Part shown: piece by piece, positions 25,664-35,192 of the stretch
How positions within the stretch are numbered: the first letter of the stretch is position 1
Layout: each line of letters starts with the position of its first letter
The notes under the pieces: model-generated
Database searches by the model: none
The model's input: only the letters and a program-made list of their open reading frames with translations
What the model was told of the DNA's origin: nothing
From: Alphaproteobacteria bacterium UBA1301
GTDB taxonomy: Bacteria > Pseudomonadota > Alphaproteobacteria > Micropepsales > Micropepsaceae
Reading direction: 5' to 3'
Length of the DNA: 64,000 nucleotides
Assembly: GCA_002307725.1 (NCBI GenBank)
Contig: DBUB01000002.1
Coordinates: 333,824 to 397,823 of the forward strand
Position numbers and translations under genes: made by a program

Positions 25664-27174
25664 TCCGGCGCACGCTCCTCATCGCGCAGCAGGAGTTCGT
25701 GAAATACGTCACCCGGCGTGGCTTTATCATCTCGCTGTTGATGATCCCGGCGATCATGCTGATCGCGGTGATGGTACCGCGCTTCACCGCCAACCATCCG
25801 CGCAGCAACGTGATGACCGTGGTCGATCTCGAAGGCGGTTATGCCGCGGCGATCAGCGCGGCAGCCGCACGCGATCAGGCGCAAAACGAGTTGTCGGCAC
25901 TGGCCGATTACGCCCATGCCAATGTTGATGCGCTGGTGCTGCGCCACAAAGCGCCCGAACTGGCCGCGCTGCTCGCCGCCCCCGAGCGCATCGCGTCCAT
26001 CCAGGCGTTTGTCGCCAGCGGCGGCTGGCAAGCGGCCTTCGCCAAACTGTCGCCGTTGATCAAATCCGGCGCGCCCACCTTCGATCCGCCGAAACCGTCG
26101 GTGGTCATGGTGCTGCCGCCGCAGGATTTGACCGACGACTTTGCCCGCGGCCGTGGCGCCGCCGCTTACGCTTATCTTAATGGCACCCTCACAGTGACCG
26201 CATTGGGCCGGCCGAGCCGCCTCAATGCGATTGTGGTGATCCCCAAGGGCTTCGGGCCCGGTACGGCGCTGGAGGCCAAGTACTGGAGCATCGACAGCGA
26301 GCAATCGATGCGGTTTGTGCGCGGGGCGTTGACGGATGCCTTCCGCCTCAAAGTCAATCAGGCGTTGCTGCCGCCAGAAGCGCGCGCGAAAGTGACGCTC
26401 GATGTCGATGCCGCGCTCAAGGCGGTCGATCCGGCCAAGGGCCATGAGCTGAGCTGGCAAGACCGCATTGCTCAATTGATCCCGCTGGGCTTGGCCGTTC
26501 TCCTTTTCATGGTGGCGTTTTCCGATTCCGTGCTGCTCCTGCAAAGTGTGGTCGAGGAAAAATCCACCCGCATGATCGAAGTTTTGCTCTCCTGCGCCAC
26601 CCCGCATGAGATCATGACCGGCAAGCTCGTTGGCGTCACTGGATTGGCGCTCCTTACCATCACCGCCTGGGCGGCGATGGGGCTGGGCCTCGCCATGATG
26701 CTGTCGCCTGATACGCTGACGATTGTCGGCGCCGGCCTGAAGGGCATATTGCCGTTGTTACCGCTGGTGCTGCTCTATTTCGCCTGCGGCCTGCTCATCT
26801 ACAGTGCGATCTTCCTCGGCATAGGCGCCACCACCGCCTCGCTGTCCGATGCCCAGGCGCTGGTCGGTCCGGCCAGCATGATCATCGTCCTGCCGATGAT
26901 GTTCCTCGGTGTGATGATCCAGGACCCCAACGGTACGCTGGCGCAGGTGTTCTCCTGGATTCCGATCTACACGCCGTTCTTCATGCTGGTGCGCCTGCCG
27001 TTCCATCCCGCTCCGGTCGAGATATGGGCGACGGCAGCCCTGACGCTGGCAACGACGGTGTTCTTGGTCCGCCAGATGGGCCGGGTGTTCGCCCGCAACG
27101 TCCTGACCACCGAACGCCCGCCGCAGCTTGCTGCGCTGCTCCGTCAGGTGTTCGGCCGGGCTAAAACGCGCTAG
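25660..27174 (+). CDS. ABC-2 type permease (NatB-like)
   Basis: 504 residues with the ABC-2 layout: TM1 near 23-42, a large extracytoplasmic domain (about 43-270), then five TM helices from about 272 to 470, including the conserved VVEEKSTRMIEVLLSCATPHEIMTGKLVGV helix before TM3. Partner of the preceding ATPase. NatAB pairs export Na+ or small compounds; the substrate here is open. Confidence 0.9.
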   Translation: MIRRTLLIAQQEFVKYVTRRGFIISLLMIPAIMLIAVMVPRFTANHPRSNVMTVVDLEGGYAAAISAAAARDQAQNELSALADYAHANVDALVLRHKAPELAALLAAPERIASIQAFVASGGWQAAFAKLSPLIKSGAPTFDPPKPSVVMVLPPQDLTDDFARGRGAAAYAYLNGTLTVTALGRPSRLNAIVVIPKGFGPGTALEAKYWSIDSEQSMRFVRGALTDAFRLKVNQALLPPEARAKVTLDVDAALKAVDPAKGHELSWQDRIAQLIPLGLAVLLFMVAFSDSVLLLQSVVEEKSTRMIEVLLSCATPHEIMTGKLVGVTGLALLTITAWAAMGLGLAMMLSPDTLTIVGAGLKGILPLLPLVLLYFACGLLIYSAIFLGIGATTASLSDAQALVGPASMIIVLPMMFLGVMIQDPNGTLAQVFSWIPIYTPFFMLVRLPFHPAPVEIWATAALTLATTVFLVRQMGRVFARNVLTTERPPQLAALLRQVFGRAKTR

Positions 27175-27185
27175 AAAGCGCTGTC
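27174..27185. promoter_or_regulatory. LacI-type palindrome before the GH31 gene
   Basis: GAAAGCGCTGTC has 10 of 12 symmetric positions around AGCGCT, the core of many LacI-family sites. It starts at the last base of the preceding stop codon and is 28 bp from the GH31 start. A chance match is possible at this length. Confidence 0.25.
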
Positions 27186-27212
27186 ATCATATAAATCAAG
27201 GCGGAGGCTTCC

Positions 27213-29501
27213 ATGCGGCTTGCGGCAACTCTTCTCGCGGCGACAGCGCTAACGGCTGCGGCGGCAGGCGCCCCGATCACGGTACTGGACCGCAATGGCG
27301 CCAGCGTGGCGGTGGAGGCTTACGGCCCCAATGTGATCCATGTGGTGATCGCCGCCGACAAGGCGGAGGCGGCCAAAGGCCCCGGCTACGGCATCCTGCC
27401 CAAGAACGCCGACAACAAGCCGTTCACGCACACCAACGATGCGGCGGGCGATGCTTTTGTTTCGTCGGCGCTGAAGCTCACGATTCCGGCCGAGCTGCCG
27501 CATACCCCGAACGCGATGGAGCTGCGCTTTGCGCCGCTCTTGCCGTCGGTGCGGGTGATGGTCAGCGATTCACGCGGCCATCCGCTCGCGAACATGACCG
27601 GCTGGGAGATGGCACCGACCGACGTCAGCGGCGAAAAGACCTTCCAGATCGGCGCCCGCTTCACCGCGGCCCCGGACGAACATTTCTACGGCCTTGGCCA
27701 GAACCAGGAAGGCATTCTCGACCTCAAAGGCCGCACCATTGACTGCAAGCACTGGTACGACGCCCCCACCGGCGAAAGCGTCTGCGTGCCATTCCTTTAT
27801 TCGTCCAAGGGCTACGCCATCGTCTGGGACAATCCGTCGGAGACGATCGTTTCCGCCGGGATTCATGGCGGCACCCACATCACTTCCAAGGTCGGCGAGC
27901 GGGTGTCGTTCTTCATCCTCACTGGCACGCCGAAAGAGATCTATTCCGGCTATGCGCGGCTGACTGGCAAAACGCCGATCCCGCCCAAGGCCGCGTTCGG
28001 GCTGATCCAGTCGAAGGCGCGTTATGAAAGCCAGACCGAAGTGCTGGCGGTCGCCAACACCTATCGGGCCAAGAAGTATCCGGCCGACGTGATGGTGGTG
28101 GATTGGTTCTATTGGACCAAGATGGGCCAACTCGACATCGACCCGGCGCAGTTCCCCGATCCCGATGCGATGAACAAGGAGCTGCACGATAAGGGCTTTG
28201 AGTCGATCATCTCGGTCTGGCCGCGCTTCGAAAAGGACGGGCGCTATTTCGCCGAACTCGACGCCAAGGGGTTCTTCCTGAAGGACAAAAACGGTAAGAC
28301 CCAAGACGGCCTGCCATTCCGTTCTGACCGCGTCGGCGCCTTGATCGATTCGACCAATCCGGAGGCGCGCAAGTGGTTTTGGGAACATATCCGCGACAAC
28401 GTCCTCAGCCACGGCTTCGATTATCCCTGGCTTGACGAGACCGAACCGGATCTGGTGCCGGACGGATTTTTCTATTCCATCGGCTCGGGCGACCGCTTCC
28501 ACAATCTCTATCCGTTGGTGCACGTTGAAGGTGTCGCCGAGGGCATGCGGGCGTGGAAACCGAACGATCGCGCGTTGATCTTGTCGCGCGCGGCTTATCT
28601 TGGCAGCCAGCGCACTGGCGCCCTGTTCTGGTCATCGGATATTTCTTCGTCCTGGGAGGCTCTCCAGCGCCAGATCCCTACCGGCCTCAACATGACGACC
28701 TCGGGCATTGCCTATTGGGGCAACGATATCGGCGGCTGGCAGGACTTGGCGCAAACGACATCCGTCACCCGCGCGCCGCTGCTCGATCCCAAGGGCGCCG
28801 AAGCGGTAGTGGGCAAGAACTACGATTATCCCGAACTGTTCGTGCGCTGGTTCGAATACGGCACCTTCCTGCCGACCTTGCGCATCCACGGTGTGCGCAA
28901 ACAAACCGACATCTGGTCGTATGGGCCCGCCGCCGAGAAGATTCTCGCGAGCTATGACAAGCTGCGCTACCGCCTGGTCCCCTATCTCTATTCCTCGGCC
29001 AAGACGGTCTACGACACCGGCGTACCGTTCATGCGTCCGTTGTGGATGGACTTTCCGAGCGATCCGAACGTGGCGAACCTCGGCACTGAATATCTGTTCG
29101 GGCCGGCCTTCCTGGTGGCGCCGGTAACGGCACAGGGTGAAACCAAGGCACGCGTCTATCTGCCCGCTGGCACCGACTGGTATGATTTCTGGACCGGTAA
29201 GAAGGAAAAGGGCGGGCGCTGGATCTCTGTTGCTGCGCCGATCGATCGCATTCCGGTGTTCGTGCGTGCCGGCTCGATCGTGCCGCTTGGGTCCGATGTG
29301 CAAACCACGGCCGAGACGCAGACCATCGCCAAGATCAAGGTCTATCCCGGCGCCAACGCGACCTTCACCCTCTATGACGACGACGGCAAAACCACCGCCT
29401 ATGAGAAGGGCGAAGGCGTCAACCAGACGACGCTCACGTGGAACGACAAGACCAGGAAGCTGACGGGCTCCACCGCCCCGGTTGAAGTCGCGGGCAAGTA
29501 G
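27213..29501 (+). CDS. exported GH31 alpha-glucosidase/alpha-xylosidase
   Basis: 762 residues with a signal peptide (about 1-19, TAAAAG-AP). Order: N-terminal beta-sandwich, (beta/alpha)8 barrel starting near 'FYGLGQNQEG', catalytic nucleophile Asp408 in YPWLDETEPD, acid/base Asp476 in LFWSSDISSSW, the subsite motif SGIAYWGNDIGGW, and C-terminal beta domains. The WLDETEP form (instead of WxDMNE) is seen in periplasmic alpha-xylosidase or transglucosidase subgroups; the exact sugar cannot be read off. SD GGCGGAGG before the ATG. Monocistronic, with a LacI-like palindrome upstream. Confidence 0.92.
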   Translation: MRLAATLLAATALTAAAAGAPITVLDRNGASVAVEAYGPNVIHVVIAADKAEAAKGPGYGILPKNADNKPFTHTNDAAGDAFVSSALKLTIPAELPHTPNAMELRFAPLLPSVRVMVSDSRGHPLANMTGWEMAPTDVSGEKTFQIGARFTAAPDEHFYGLGQNQEGILDLKGRTIDCKHWYDAPTGESVCVPFLYSSKGYAIVWDNPSETIVSAGIHGGTHITSKVGERVSFFILTGTPKEIYSGYARLTGKTPIPPKAAFGLIQSKARYESQTEVLAVANTYRAKKYPADVMVVDWFYWTKMGQLDIDPAQFPDPDAMNKELHDKGFESIISVWPRFEKDGRYFAELDAKGFFLKDKNGKTQDGLPFRSDRVGALIDSTNPEARKWFWEHIRDNVLSHGFDYPWLDETEPDLVPDGFFYSIGSGDRFHNLYPLVHVEGVAEGMRAWKPNDRALILSRAAYLGSQRTGALFWSSDISSSWEALQRQIPTGLNMTTSGIAYWGNDIGGWQDLAQTTSVTRAPLLDPKGAEAVVGKNYDYPELFVRWFEYGTFLPTLRIHGVRKQTDIWSYGPAAEKILASYDKLRYRLVPYLYSSAKTVYDTGVPFMRPLWMDFPSDPNVANLGTEYLFGPAFLVAPVTAQGETKARVYLPAGTDWYDFWTGKKEKGGRWISVAAPIDRIPVFVRAGSIVPLGSDVQTTAETQTIAKIKVYPGANATFTLYDDDGKTTAYEKGEGVNQTTLTWNDKTRKLTGSTAPVEVAGK

Positions 29502-29510
29502 CGCCCGCGC

Positions 29511-30914
29511 TTACGGCGTCAGCGTGATCACCGCCCGGCGATAAGCGACCAGGGCCGGGGTGCCGTTGTCCTGTACTTCCAGGATGACATGCACTTCGCG
29601 CTCCGGTCCTTGCCCCGGCCAGCCCGAAGCGGGCCCCGGCACGGTCAGCGTGGCATGCTGCGGGTCGGTCACGGTCAGTTTGGGATCGCAGGACGGCGAA
29701 CCGGCTTCGCTATAGACCCACCATTTGTAGGTCAGCGCGTTGTTGTCAGGATCGCGCGTGCCGTCCGCCGACAGCGTGAGCGTGGTGCCGAATTTGGCGG
29801 TGAGGCGCAGTGGCTGAAAGCCCTTATCGCCGTTCAATACCGCCCGCGGAGCGTGATTGGCGGCTTTGAATTTGGGTGACAGAGTCCAAGCGATGCGGGC
29901 GGCAAAATCGTTCTGATAGGCCTCACGCCAGCGCCAGATGGTGGCTTGGCTCGACGTGGTGGGCTTGCCGTCGGCACCTGTCACGGTATCGGGCGTGTTG
30001 GAATAGAGCCCGTATTGCGGCGCCACTTTGCCATAGCGCCCGCCCCAGCCGCCCCATTCGGGGTGCTCGGGATCGGCGAGTCCGCGGCTGATCAGATTGA
30101 GAAACGACGGCGTGTCGCCCTCCATGATCCAGATCCAGCGCGGATAGAGCGCACCCAGCGGGCCTTTGCGAATGTAGGCGTCCAGCCATTCGTTGGTGAC
30201 CAGGCGCGTGTCCGGGCCGCTGACATGCTCGGCATGGGGATCGCCATGCACCTCACCGGAAATGCCGGTCCAAGTGGCGCTGTCGTATTGGCTGAACGCG
30301 TTGATCGAAGCGATCCAAAACAGTTCGGGAAAATTCACCCGTGCCCAGGGGCCGGCATCGTCCTGGTCGGAGATCGAATAGACCCGCAGTTTGGCGACGA
30401 AGGCTTTCACCTCCGCTGGCGTGCGGGTGGCGCGCACATGATACAGCGCTTGGGCAAGATCGGCCGCTCCGCCCCACAGCGTGACCCATAAGGGACGCGG
30501 ATCGGGCTTGTCGGCTTGTTTGATGATCCAGTTTGAGCCTTCGGTGTCGAAGCCGTCGCCGACATGGCTCATGCCGTAATGGGGCTGGCCTTTCTTGACG
30601 AGGGCGCGGAGCGTCGCCGCGTCGGGATAGGCCTTATCGTGGGCGCGTAGATTCTTCAGCACCTTGGCATAGCCGTCGATGCGCTCATAAAACAGTTCAG
30701 AATGGATGATGTCGCGCTGCCAGGTGGAGGTCGAAGCGACGAACCCTTCGGCATCGATCTGGTTGGTGTAGAGCAGCAGGCGTACGAACGACATCGAATC
30801 GTCCGGCTCGTTGCCGATGTCGGACACCACCAAGACGCGCGGTTTTTCGTCCGCCGCCAGCGCCGGGGCCACTGCTGCCAGCGCTGCAAATCCGAATGCG
30901 ATGATCCGATTCAT
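29511..30914 (-). CDS. exported DUF1593 (nucleoside-hydrolase-like) protein
   Basis: 467 residues with a signal peptide (about 1-21, ALA-AD). The N-terminal domain has the nucleoside-hydrolase fold with VLVVSDIGNEPDDSMSF matching the DxDxxxDD calcium site in modified form. A C-terminal Ig-like domain (about 385-467, with LSADGTRDPDNNALTYKWWVY) completes the DUF1593/Sde0182 architecture. The family occurs next to polysaccharide-degradation genes and is suspected to act on glycosides. Start ATG 30914 has AGGA before it. It converges on the GH31 gene with a 9-bp gap. Confidence 0.88.
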   Translation of the reverse strand: MNRIIAFGFAALAAVAPALAADEKPRVLVVSDIGNEPDDSMSFVRLLLYTNQIDAEGFVASTSTWQRDIIHSELFYERIDGYAKVLKNLRAHDKAYPDAATLRALVKKGQPHYGMSHVGDGFDTEGSNWIIKQADKPDPRPLWVTLWGGAADLAQALYHVRATRTPAEVKAFVAKLRVYSISDQDDAGPWARVNFPELFWIASINAFSQYDSATWTGISGEVHGDPHAEHVSGPDTRLVTNEWLDAYIRKGPLGALYPRWIWIMEGDTPSFLNLISRGLADPEHPEWGGWGGRYGKVAPQYGLYSNTPDTVTGADGKPTTSSQATIWRWREAYQNDFAARIAWTLSPKFKAANHAPRAVLNGDKGFQPLRLTAKFGTTLTLSADGTRDPDNNALTYKWWVYSEAGSPSCDPKLTVTDPQHATLTVPGPASGWPGQGPEREVHVILEVQDNGTPALVAYRRAVITLTP

Positions 30915-30994
30915 ATCCTGCCTCCCGCCGAACGGTCCAATCTGCGGCCGAACGGCGGGGCGAGGCAATGGATTTTGGTAGCCCGCTGGGCGGG

Positions 30995-32353
30995 TTAGTT
31001 CGGCCGCATACCCTGACGCGCCGGGGTGGCGCTGCGGCGGCCGCGGAATCCAGCCTTGGCGCCGTCTGGCTTGGCCCGTTGGCCGCCGCGATCACCCTCG
31101 GCTTTTGCCTTGGGGGCGCCACGATGACCGTTGCCATTGGCTTTGGCATCATAGCCGCCATGGCCGCCGCGGAACGGGCGCTTCTTGGCGTAATCGCGGG
31201 TCGGCTTGGGTTCGTCGGGGCCTTGCACGCCTTGCACCACGGTCAGCGGAATGCGGGTCAACCGCTCGATGTCGCGCAGGTACTCGTTCTCCGACGGATC
31301 GCAGAAGGCGATAGCGATGCCGGCGGCGCCGGCGCGCGCGGTGCGGCCGATGCGGTGAATATAGCTCTCCGGCTCGTTGGGCAGTTCGTAATTGACGACA
31401 TGGGTGATGTCGTCAATGTCGATGCCGCGGGCCGCGATGTCGGTGGCGACCAGCACGCGCGCCTCGCCGCTCTTGAAACGGGCCAGCGCCTTCTGGCGGG
31501 CGCTTTGCGATTTGTTGCCATGGATGGCGTCGGCCGTAATGCCGTTCTTATCGAGATATTCGGCGACGCGATTGGCGACATGCTTGGTGCGGGTGAAGAC
31601 CAGCACGCGGGCGAAGGCGCGGTCCTTCAACATGTTGGAGAGCAGGGCGCGCTTGTCGGCGGCGGGAACGAAATAGACGCGCTGGTCGATATTTTCGGCG
31701 GTGCGCTTCTTGGGCGACAGATCGATCCGTACCGGCTGATGCAGAATGAACTGGCCCAAGGCTTCGACATCGGCCGGCATGGTGGCCGAAAACATCATCG
31801 AATGACGCTTTTTCGGCAGCGCCGCGATGATCTTGCGGATGTCGCGGATGAAGCCCATGTCGAGCATGCGGTCGGCTTCGTCGAGCACCAGATGGGTGAC
31901 GGTATCGAGCCGCACATTGCCCTGGTTCATGTGATCGAGCAGGCGGCCCGGGGTCGCCACCAGAATGTCGACGCCGGCGGCCAGCGCCTTGATCTGCGGG
32001 CCTTGGCTGATGCCGCCGACCACGACGGCCGACCGCAGGTGCAGATGGCGGCCGTAAGCGCGCACGCTTTCGTGAATCTGGATGGCGAGTTCGCGGGTTG
32101 GCGCCAGCATCAGCGCCCGCACCGTCTTGCCGCGCCGCTGTTCGTGGCCGGTCAAAAGGCGTTGCAGGATCGGCAGCGTGAAGGCGGCGGTTTTGCCGGT
32201 GCCGGTTTGGGCCAGGCCCAGAAGATCGCGGCCTTCGAGCAGCGCCGGAATGGCTTGAAGCTGGATCGGGGTCGGTTCGGTGTAGCCCGCATCGGTCAGC
32301 GCGCGGTTGAGCGGCTCGACAATGCCGAGAGCGGTAAAGTTTGTATCAGTCAC
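30995..32353 (-). CDS. rhlE: DEAD-box RNA helicase (RhlE type)
   Basis: 452 residues. Q-motif YTEPTPIQLQAIP, motif I AQTGTGKT, Ia PTRELAIQI, II VLDEADRMLDMGF, III FSATMP, IV VLVFTRTKH, V TDIAARGIDI, VI HRIGRTARAG, then a basic Gly/Lys/Arg-rich tail (about 375-452) that binds RNA. Domain order and the FxxLGI-type start fit RhlE. The start codon is GTG 32353, chosen because TAGGA lies 6 nt before it and the Q-motif spacing is right. The leader is about 150 nt long. Role: ribosome assembly and mRNA turnover. Confidence 0.93.
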   Translation of the reverse strand: MTDTNFTALGIVEPLNRALTDAGYTEPTPIQLQAIPALLEGRDLLGLAQTGTGKTAAFTLPILQRLLTGHEQRRGKTVRALMLAPTRELAIQIHESVRAYGRHLHLRSAVVVGGISQGPQIKALAAGVDILVATPGRLLDHMNQGNVRLDTVTHLVLDEADRMLDMGFIRDIRKIIAALPKKRHSMMFSATMPADVEALGQFILHQPVRIDLSPKKRTAENIDQRVYFVPAADKRALLSNMLKDRAFARVLVFTRTKHVANRVAEYLDKNGITADAIHGNKSQSARQKALARFKSGEARVLVATDIAARGIDIDDITHVVNYELPNEPESYIHRIGRTARAGAAGIAIAFCDPSENEYLRDIERLTRIPLTVVQGVQGPDEPKPTRDYAKKRPFRGGHGGYDAKANGNGHRGAPKAKAEGDRGGQRAKPDGAKAGFRGRRSATPARQGMRPN

Positions 32354-32509
32354 AAATAGTCCTAGGTACGCGGGATAGCGGCCGCCGTGAGGCGCGCGCG
32401 GGATCAGCGTCGTTGCCGCTTCCCATGCACGTAAGGATGAACGGAGGGTTTTTGATAAAGTCCGTGCTGACAGCCGTTGGCCGCCGTGCAACTGCGCGGA
32501 TGAGAGAGG

Positions 32510-32538
32510 CTCTACCTTTAGTGCTTATAAAATGTCAA
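32510..32538 (-). promoter_or_regulatory. possible promoter of the DEAD-box helicase
   Basis: On the minus strand a perfect -35 hexamer TTGACA (32538-32533) is followed after 17 nt by GTAGAG, a poor -10. If used, it gives a 5' leader of about 150 nt. Confidence 0.35.
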
Positions 32539-32601
32539 GGGCGTGAGGCCGCCTTGTTTGCGCCACAGACTTTGATGAACGGCGGATTTTGGCGTGCGCC
32601 T

Positions 32602-34287
32602 TCACCCTTTGCCGAACGATTGCCAGAACTTGCGCTCTTCGCTGTCGGGATCATTGACCACGCGGCATTGGCTATTGAACAGCATCACGGCGCGGTTGCA
32701 CGTATCATAGCGCGGCCAGGCCGGCTGGCTCGCCGCTGACGGGACGGCACTGCGCGCGAAGTTGGTGAAATAGCCGCTTATCGCTTTGGCGGCTTCGGCG
32801 AGGCCGGGTCCATTTCCTTCCAGATCCAGCATGTCGTGATTGAGGAACACCAAAGAGATGTCGCTGGCGTGACCCGTGCGGTAGGTCCAATCCGTGCCTT
32901 TGATCGGCACGTTCGACGGATAGTCGTAACGGTAGCGATAGACCGGCGCGGGTTGGAGCGATTTGCGGTCGGCCAGGGTCGTTGTTTCGTTACCGAAACT
33001 CATGGCCGTCATGATGGCGATGCCGAGTTCTTGCGGGCTCGCTTGCGGCCGCGTGCGGCGGTACAGCGCTAGAATCGGATCGGCCGCAGCCCCCAATTGC
33101 TGATGCGCCAGTGCCGTCAATGCCGCCATATCGCTGCGGAAGAAGTCCGGCGTATCGCGCAGCCAGAAAATGGCTTCTTCTTTCGTATTGCCGAGCAACA
33201 GCGGAACCTCCGCCGCAAGCGGCGTGGCGTCGGGATCGAAGGGATGGCGGGGCAGCACGGCGCCATCCATCACCGGCCCCCAATTGCCCGGCGGACTGCC
33301 GTTGTCGAACGGCGTAGGCGGCTTGGGATGCTTGGCCAGCCAATCTTTGGTCGGCGCCGCGAGCGGTCCCTTGTTGCCCGCCAGCTGCAGCGCCAGAAGC
33401 TTCTCGGCCGGTACGTCGGCCAGTTTGCCGGCGTCCTTCGCCGTGAGACCGAGTCCGGCCAAGACCCGTAGCGCGGTTTCCGTCGCCGCCTCCTTCGAGC
33501 CGCCACGCAACCCGGAGCCGCTTTGAATGCCGGCCTTATGGAACAGGCCGTGCGCAGCGGGCATCGCCATCAGCGTTGAGGTTTTGTAGCCGCCGCCGCT
33601 TTCGCCGAACACCATCACATTGCCGGGATCGCCGCCGAAGCTGGCGATGTTGTCTTTCACCCAGCCGAGCGCGGCGACGATGTCGAGCAGGCCCTGATTG
33701 CCCGAAGTGGCGTATTCCGCGCCGCCCAGCTCGCCGAGATAAAGATAGCCGAGCAGGCCGAGCCGGTGATTCACCGCCACTACCACGACGTCATACGTCG
33801 CCGCGAGATGGGAACCGTCCTGGATATTCTGGCCGCCGGAGCCGGTGGTGAAGCCGCCGCCATGACAATAGAGCATCACCGGCCGCTTGCCGCCGTCCTT
33901 TACCGCCGGGGTCCAGACATTGAGAACCAGACAATCTTCGCTTTGGGCGGGCTCATGCTCGCCATACGTCGTACCCGGCCCCTGTAGCGCCGGCGGTCCA
34001 AGTCTGGTCGCGTCCCGCACCCCGGTCCACGACGTCACCTTGGGCGGTGCCTTGAAGCGGTTCTTGCCCGAGACCGAACCGGCATAAGGAATGCCCTTGA
34101 AGGTCAGCGCACCACGACTGTGACCGCCGCGGATACGACCGCAGTTGGTCTCGACTTCGATGAAGGGGCCGACCGTCTCAGTGGCCCAAGCGGGTCCTTC
34201 GGCGCGCGCTGGCAGCCACAGATAAGGGGCAGCTATCGCTGCACCGGAGACTTTCAAAAGGCCGCGACGGTTAAGGGAATGTGCCAT
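32602..34287 (-). CDS. exported type-B carboxylesterase
   Basis: 561 residues. The N-terminus NRRGLLK followed by a hydrophobic stretch to about residue 29 (ARA-EG) is a twin-arginine signal. The catalytic domain has oxyanion motif YCHGGGF (142-146), the nucleophile Ser230 in GESGGG, an acidic Glu in NTKEEAIF and the His in GHASDI. It is the para-nitrobenzyl-esterase/cholinesterase fold; substrates are likely aryl or alkyl esters. Tat export suggests periplasmic activity of a prefolded enzyme. Monocistronic by position. Confidence 0.92.
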   Translation of the reverse strand: MAHSLNRRGLLKVSGAAIAAPYLWLPARAEGPAWATETVGPFIEVETNCGRIRGGHSRGALTFKGIPYAGSVSGKNRFKAPPKVTSWTGVRDATRLGPPALQGPGTTYGEHEPAQSEDCLVLNVWTPAVKDGGKRPVMLYCHGGGFTTGSGGQNIQDGSHLAATYDVVVVAVNHRLGLLGYLYLGELGGAEYATSGNQGLLDIVAALGWVKDNIASFGGDPGNVMVFGESGGGYKTSTLMAMPAAHGLFHKAGIQSGSGLRGGSKEAATETALRVLAGLGLTAKDAGKLADVPAEKLLALQLAGNKGPLAAPTKDWLAKHPKPPTPFDNGSPPGNWGPVMDGAVLPRHPFDPDATPLAAEVPLLLGNTKEEAIFWLRDTPDFFRSDMAALTALAHQQLGAAADPILALYRRTRPQASPQELGIAIMTAMSFGNETTTLADRKSLQPAPVYRYRYDYPSNVPIKGTDWTYRTGHASDISLVFLNHDMLDLEGNGPGLAEAAKAISGYFTNFARSAVPSAASQPAWPRYDTCNRAVMLFNSQCRVVNDPDSEERKFWQSFGKG

Positions 34288-34501
34288 TTGACTCTCCGGA
34301 AATTCCGCTTCGCCAGGAATGGATAGAATAGCGAGGCATTGCCGCGGTGGCTCGAATTTTCACGGGCGCATTTTCACGTCTGCGTGTTGCGACGCCGGAC
34401 GGCCGCTAGTGGAATAATGGACTACCGCCGAAATCACGCATTCAAACAGAATCGGCCTTTGATTGGCGCAGCGCCGTCGCGCCAACCCGCGCTGATGCGC
34501 A

Positions 34502-34653
34502 CCACGCGCTAAAGCGAAAGAAGATGAAATTGCCGTTACCGTCTTGAAGACGCGTGGCGCGGTTCCCATGTCGGAAAAGCTGTAGTTCCGTGGGTGTCGC
34601 CCGTCCCTTTGTTCGCTGCTTGGGGGCGGGCGATGCTTTTGAGGGCTACAGCT
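34502..34653. ncRNA. possible structured RNA, strand unknown
   Basis: Nested pairings suggest selection for RNA structure: a stem CCACGCG (34502-34508) with CGCGTGG (34551-34557), then AGCTGTAG (34578-34585) with CTACAGCT (34646-34653) enclosing an 11-bp hairpin at 34597-34633 with one G-U pair. The bases around GAGGGCTACAGC recall the 3' part of 6S RNA, but the rest does not fit that fold, so I do not assign a family. Confidence 0.28.
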
Positions 34654-34678
34654 GGTAAAGCCTGCGTTTCCGGCAACG

Positions 34679-34705
34679 AAAAGGCCGCCCAAACCTAAGG
34701 CGGCC
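34679..34705 (-). terminator. Rho-independent terminator of rpsU
   Basis: Perfect 7-bp GC stem GGCCGCC/GGCGGCC with a 9-nt loop. On the minus strand it is followed by TTTT (34682-34679). It lies 66 bp after the rpsU stop. Confidence 0.75.
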
Positions 34706-34770
34706 CACGTCAGTCCCCTCGGTACCGCAAATCCTGCGGAACCTGAATATTGTCCAAAGAATAGGCGTGC

Positions 34771-34983
34771 TTATTTCGGCAGCAGACCTTCGCGTTGCAG
34801 GCGCTTGCGCTGCAGCTTGCGATAGCGGCGGATCGCTTCGGCGCGTTCACGGGCCCGCTTCTCGCTCGGCTTCTCATAGTGACCGCGCAGCTTCATTTCG
34901 CGGAAGATGCCTTCGCGCTGCATCTTCTTTTTCAGGGCCTTCAGCGCCTGGTCGATATTGTTATCGCGAACGATGATCTGCAA
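34771..34983 (-). CDS. rpsU: 30S ribosomal protein S21
   Basis: 70 residues starting MQIIVRDNNIDQALKALKKK and ending in a basic tail, the full S21 pattern. The start codon is TTG at 34983 with AGGAG 7 nt upstream; the next possible start would remove the conserved first strand, so TTG is well supported. Divergent from def. In many alphaproteobacteria the COQ9 gene is divergent from rpsU; here COQ9 is 1.5 kb away with def and one other gene in between. Confidence 0.95.
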   Translation of the reverse strand: MQIIVRDNNIDQALKALKKKMQREGIFREMKLRGHYEKPSEKRARERAEAIRRYRKLQRKRLQREGLLPK

Positions 34984-35096
34984 AGGCGAACTCCTAAAGC
35001 CGTTTCTTTGAGGGGCGGCTAGATAACAGAAGGGTTATCAGGAGTCTACTCGACCGCGGCAAAACGACTGCTTATTTGCAGTGATTGGCCGCGCGG

Positions 35097-35108
35097 TGTG
35101 GCGCCACA
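35097..35108. promoter_or_regulatory. 12-bp perfect palindrome between rpsU and def
   Basis: TGTGGCGCCACA is fully symmetric and sits in the 209-bp divergent region. It could be an operator for either gene; no known regulator is recognised. Confidence 0.25.
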
Positions 35109-35192
35109 ATCGCAACCGTGGCAACACTTGCGGGTTGGGTTGTGTGTGGCCTCCATCTGCTCTTCTAAGCCACTGAAACATAAGAGTTTACC

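Larger units (their letters stand above)
34288..34770. other. 483-bp stretch without a supported gene
   Basis: Between the esterase start and the rpsU stop. It contains the rpsU terminator, a possible structured RNA (34502-34653, listed separately) and a 23-bp hairpin at 34720-34742 with stem GGTACCGCA/TGCGGAACC. A minus-strand frame across 34360-34692 has no ribosome site and an unconvincing composition. Confidence 0.5.

Noticed and set aside
34360..34692. 110-residue minus-strand frame
   Set aside because: Runs through the rpsU terminator and has no ribosome site; low-complexity Arg/Ser composition.
34578..34710. 6S RNA (ssrS)
   Set aside because: Only a short stretch resembles the 3' part; the closing stem and central bubble could not be drawn.
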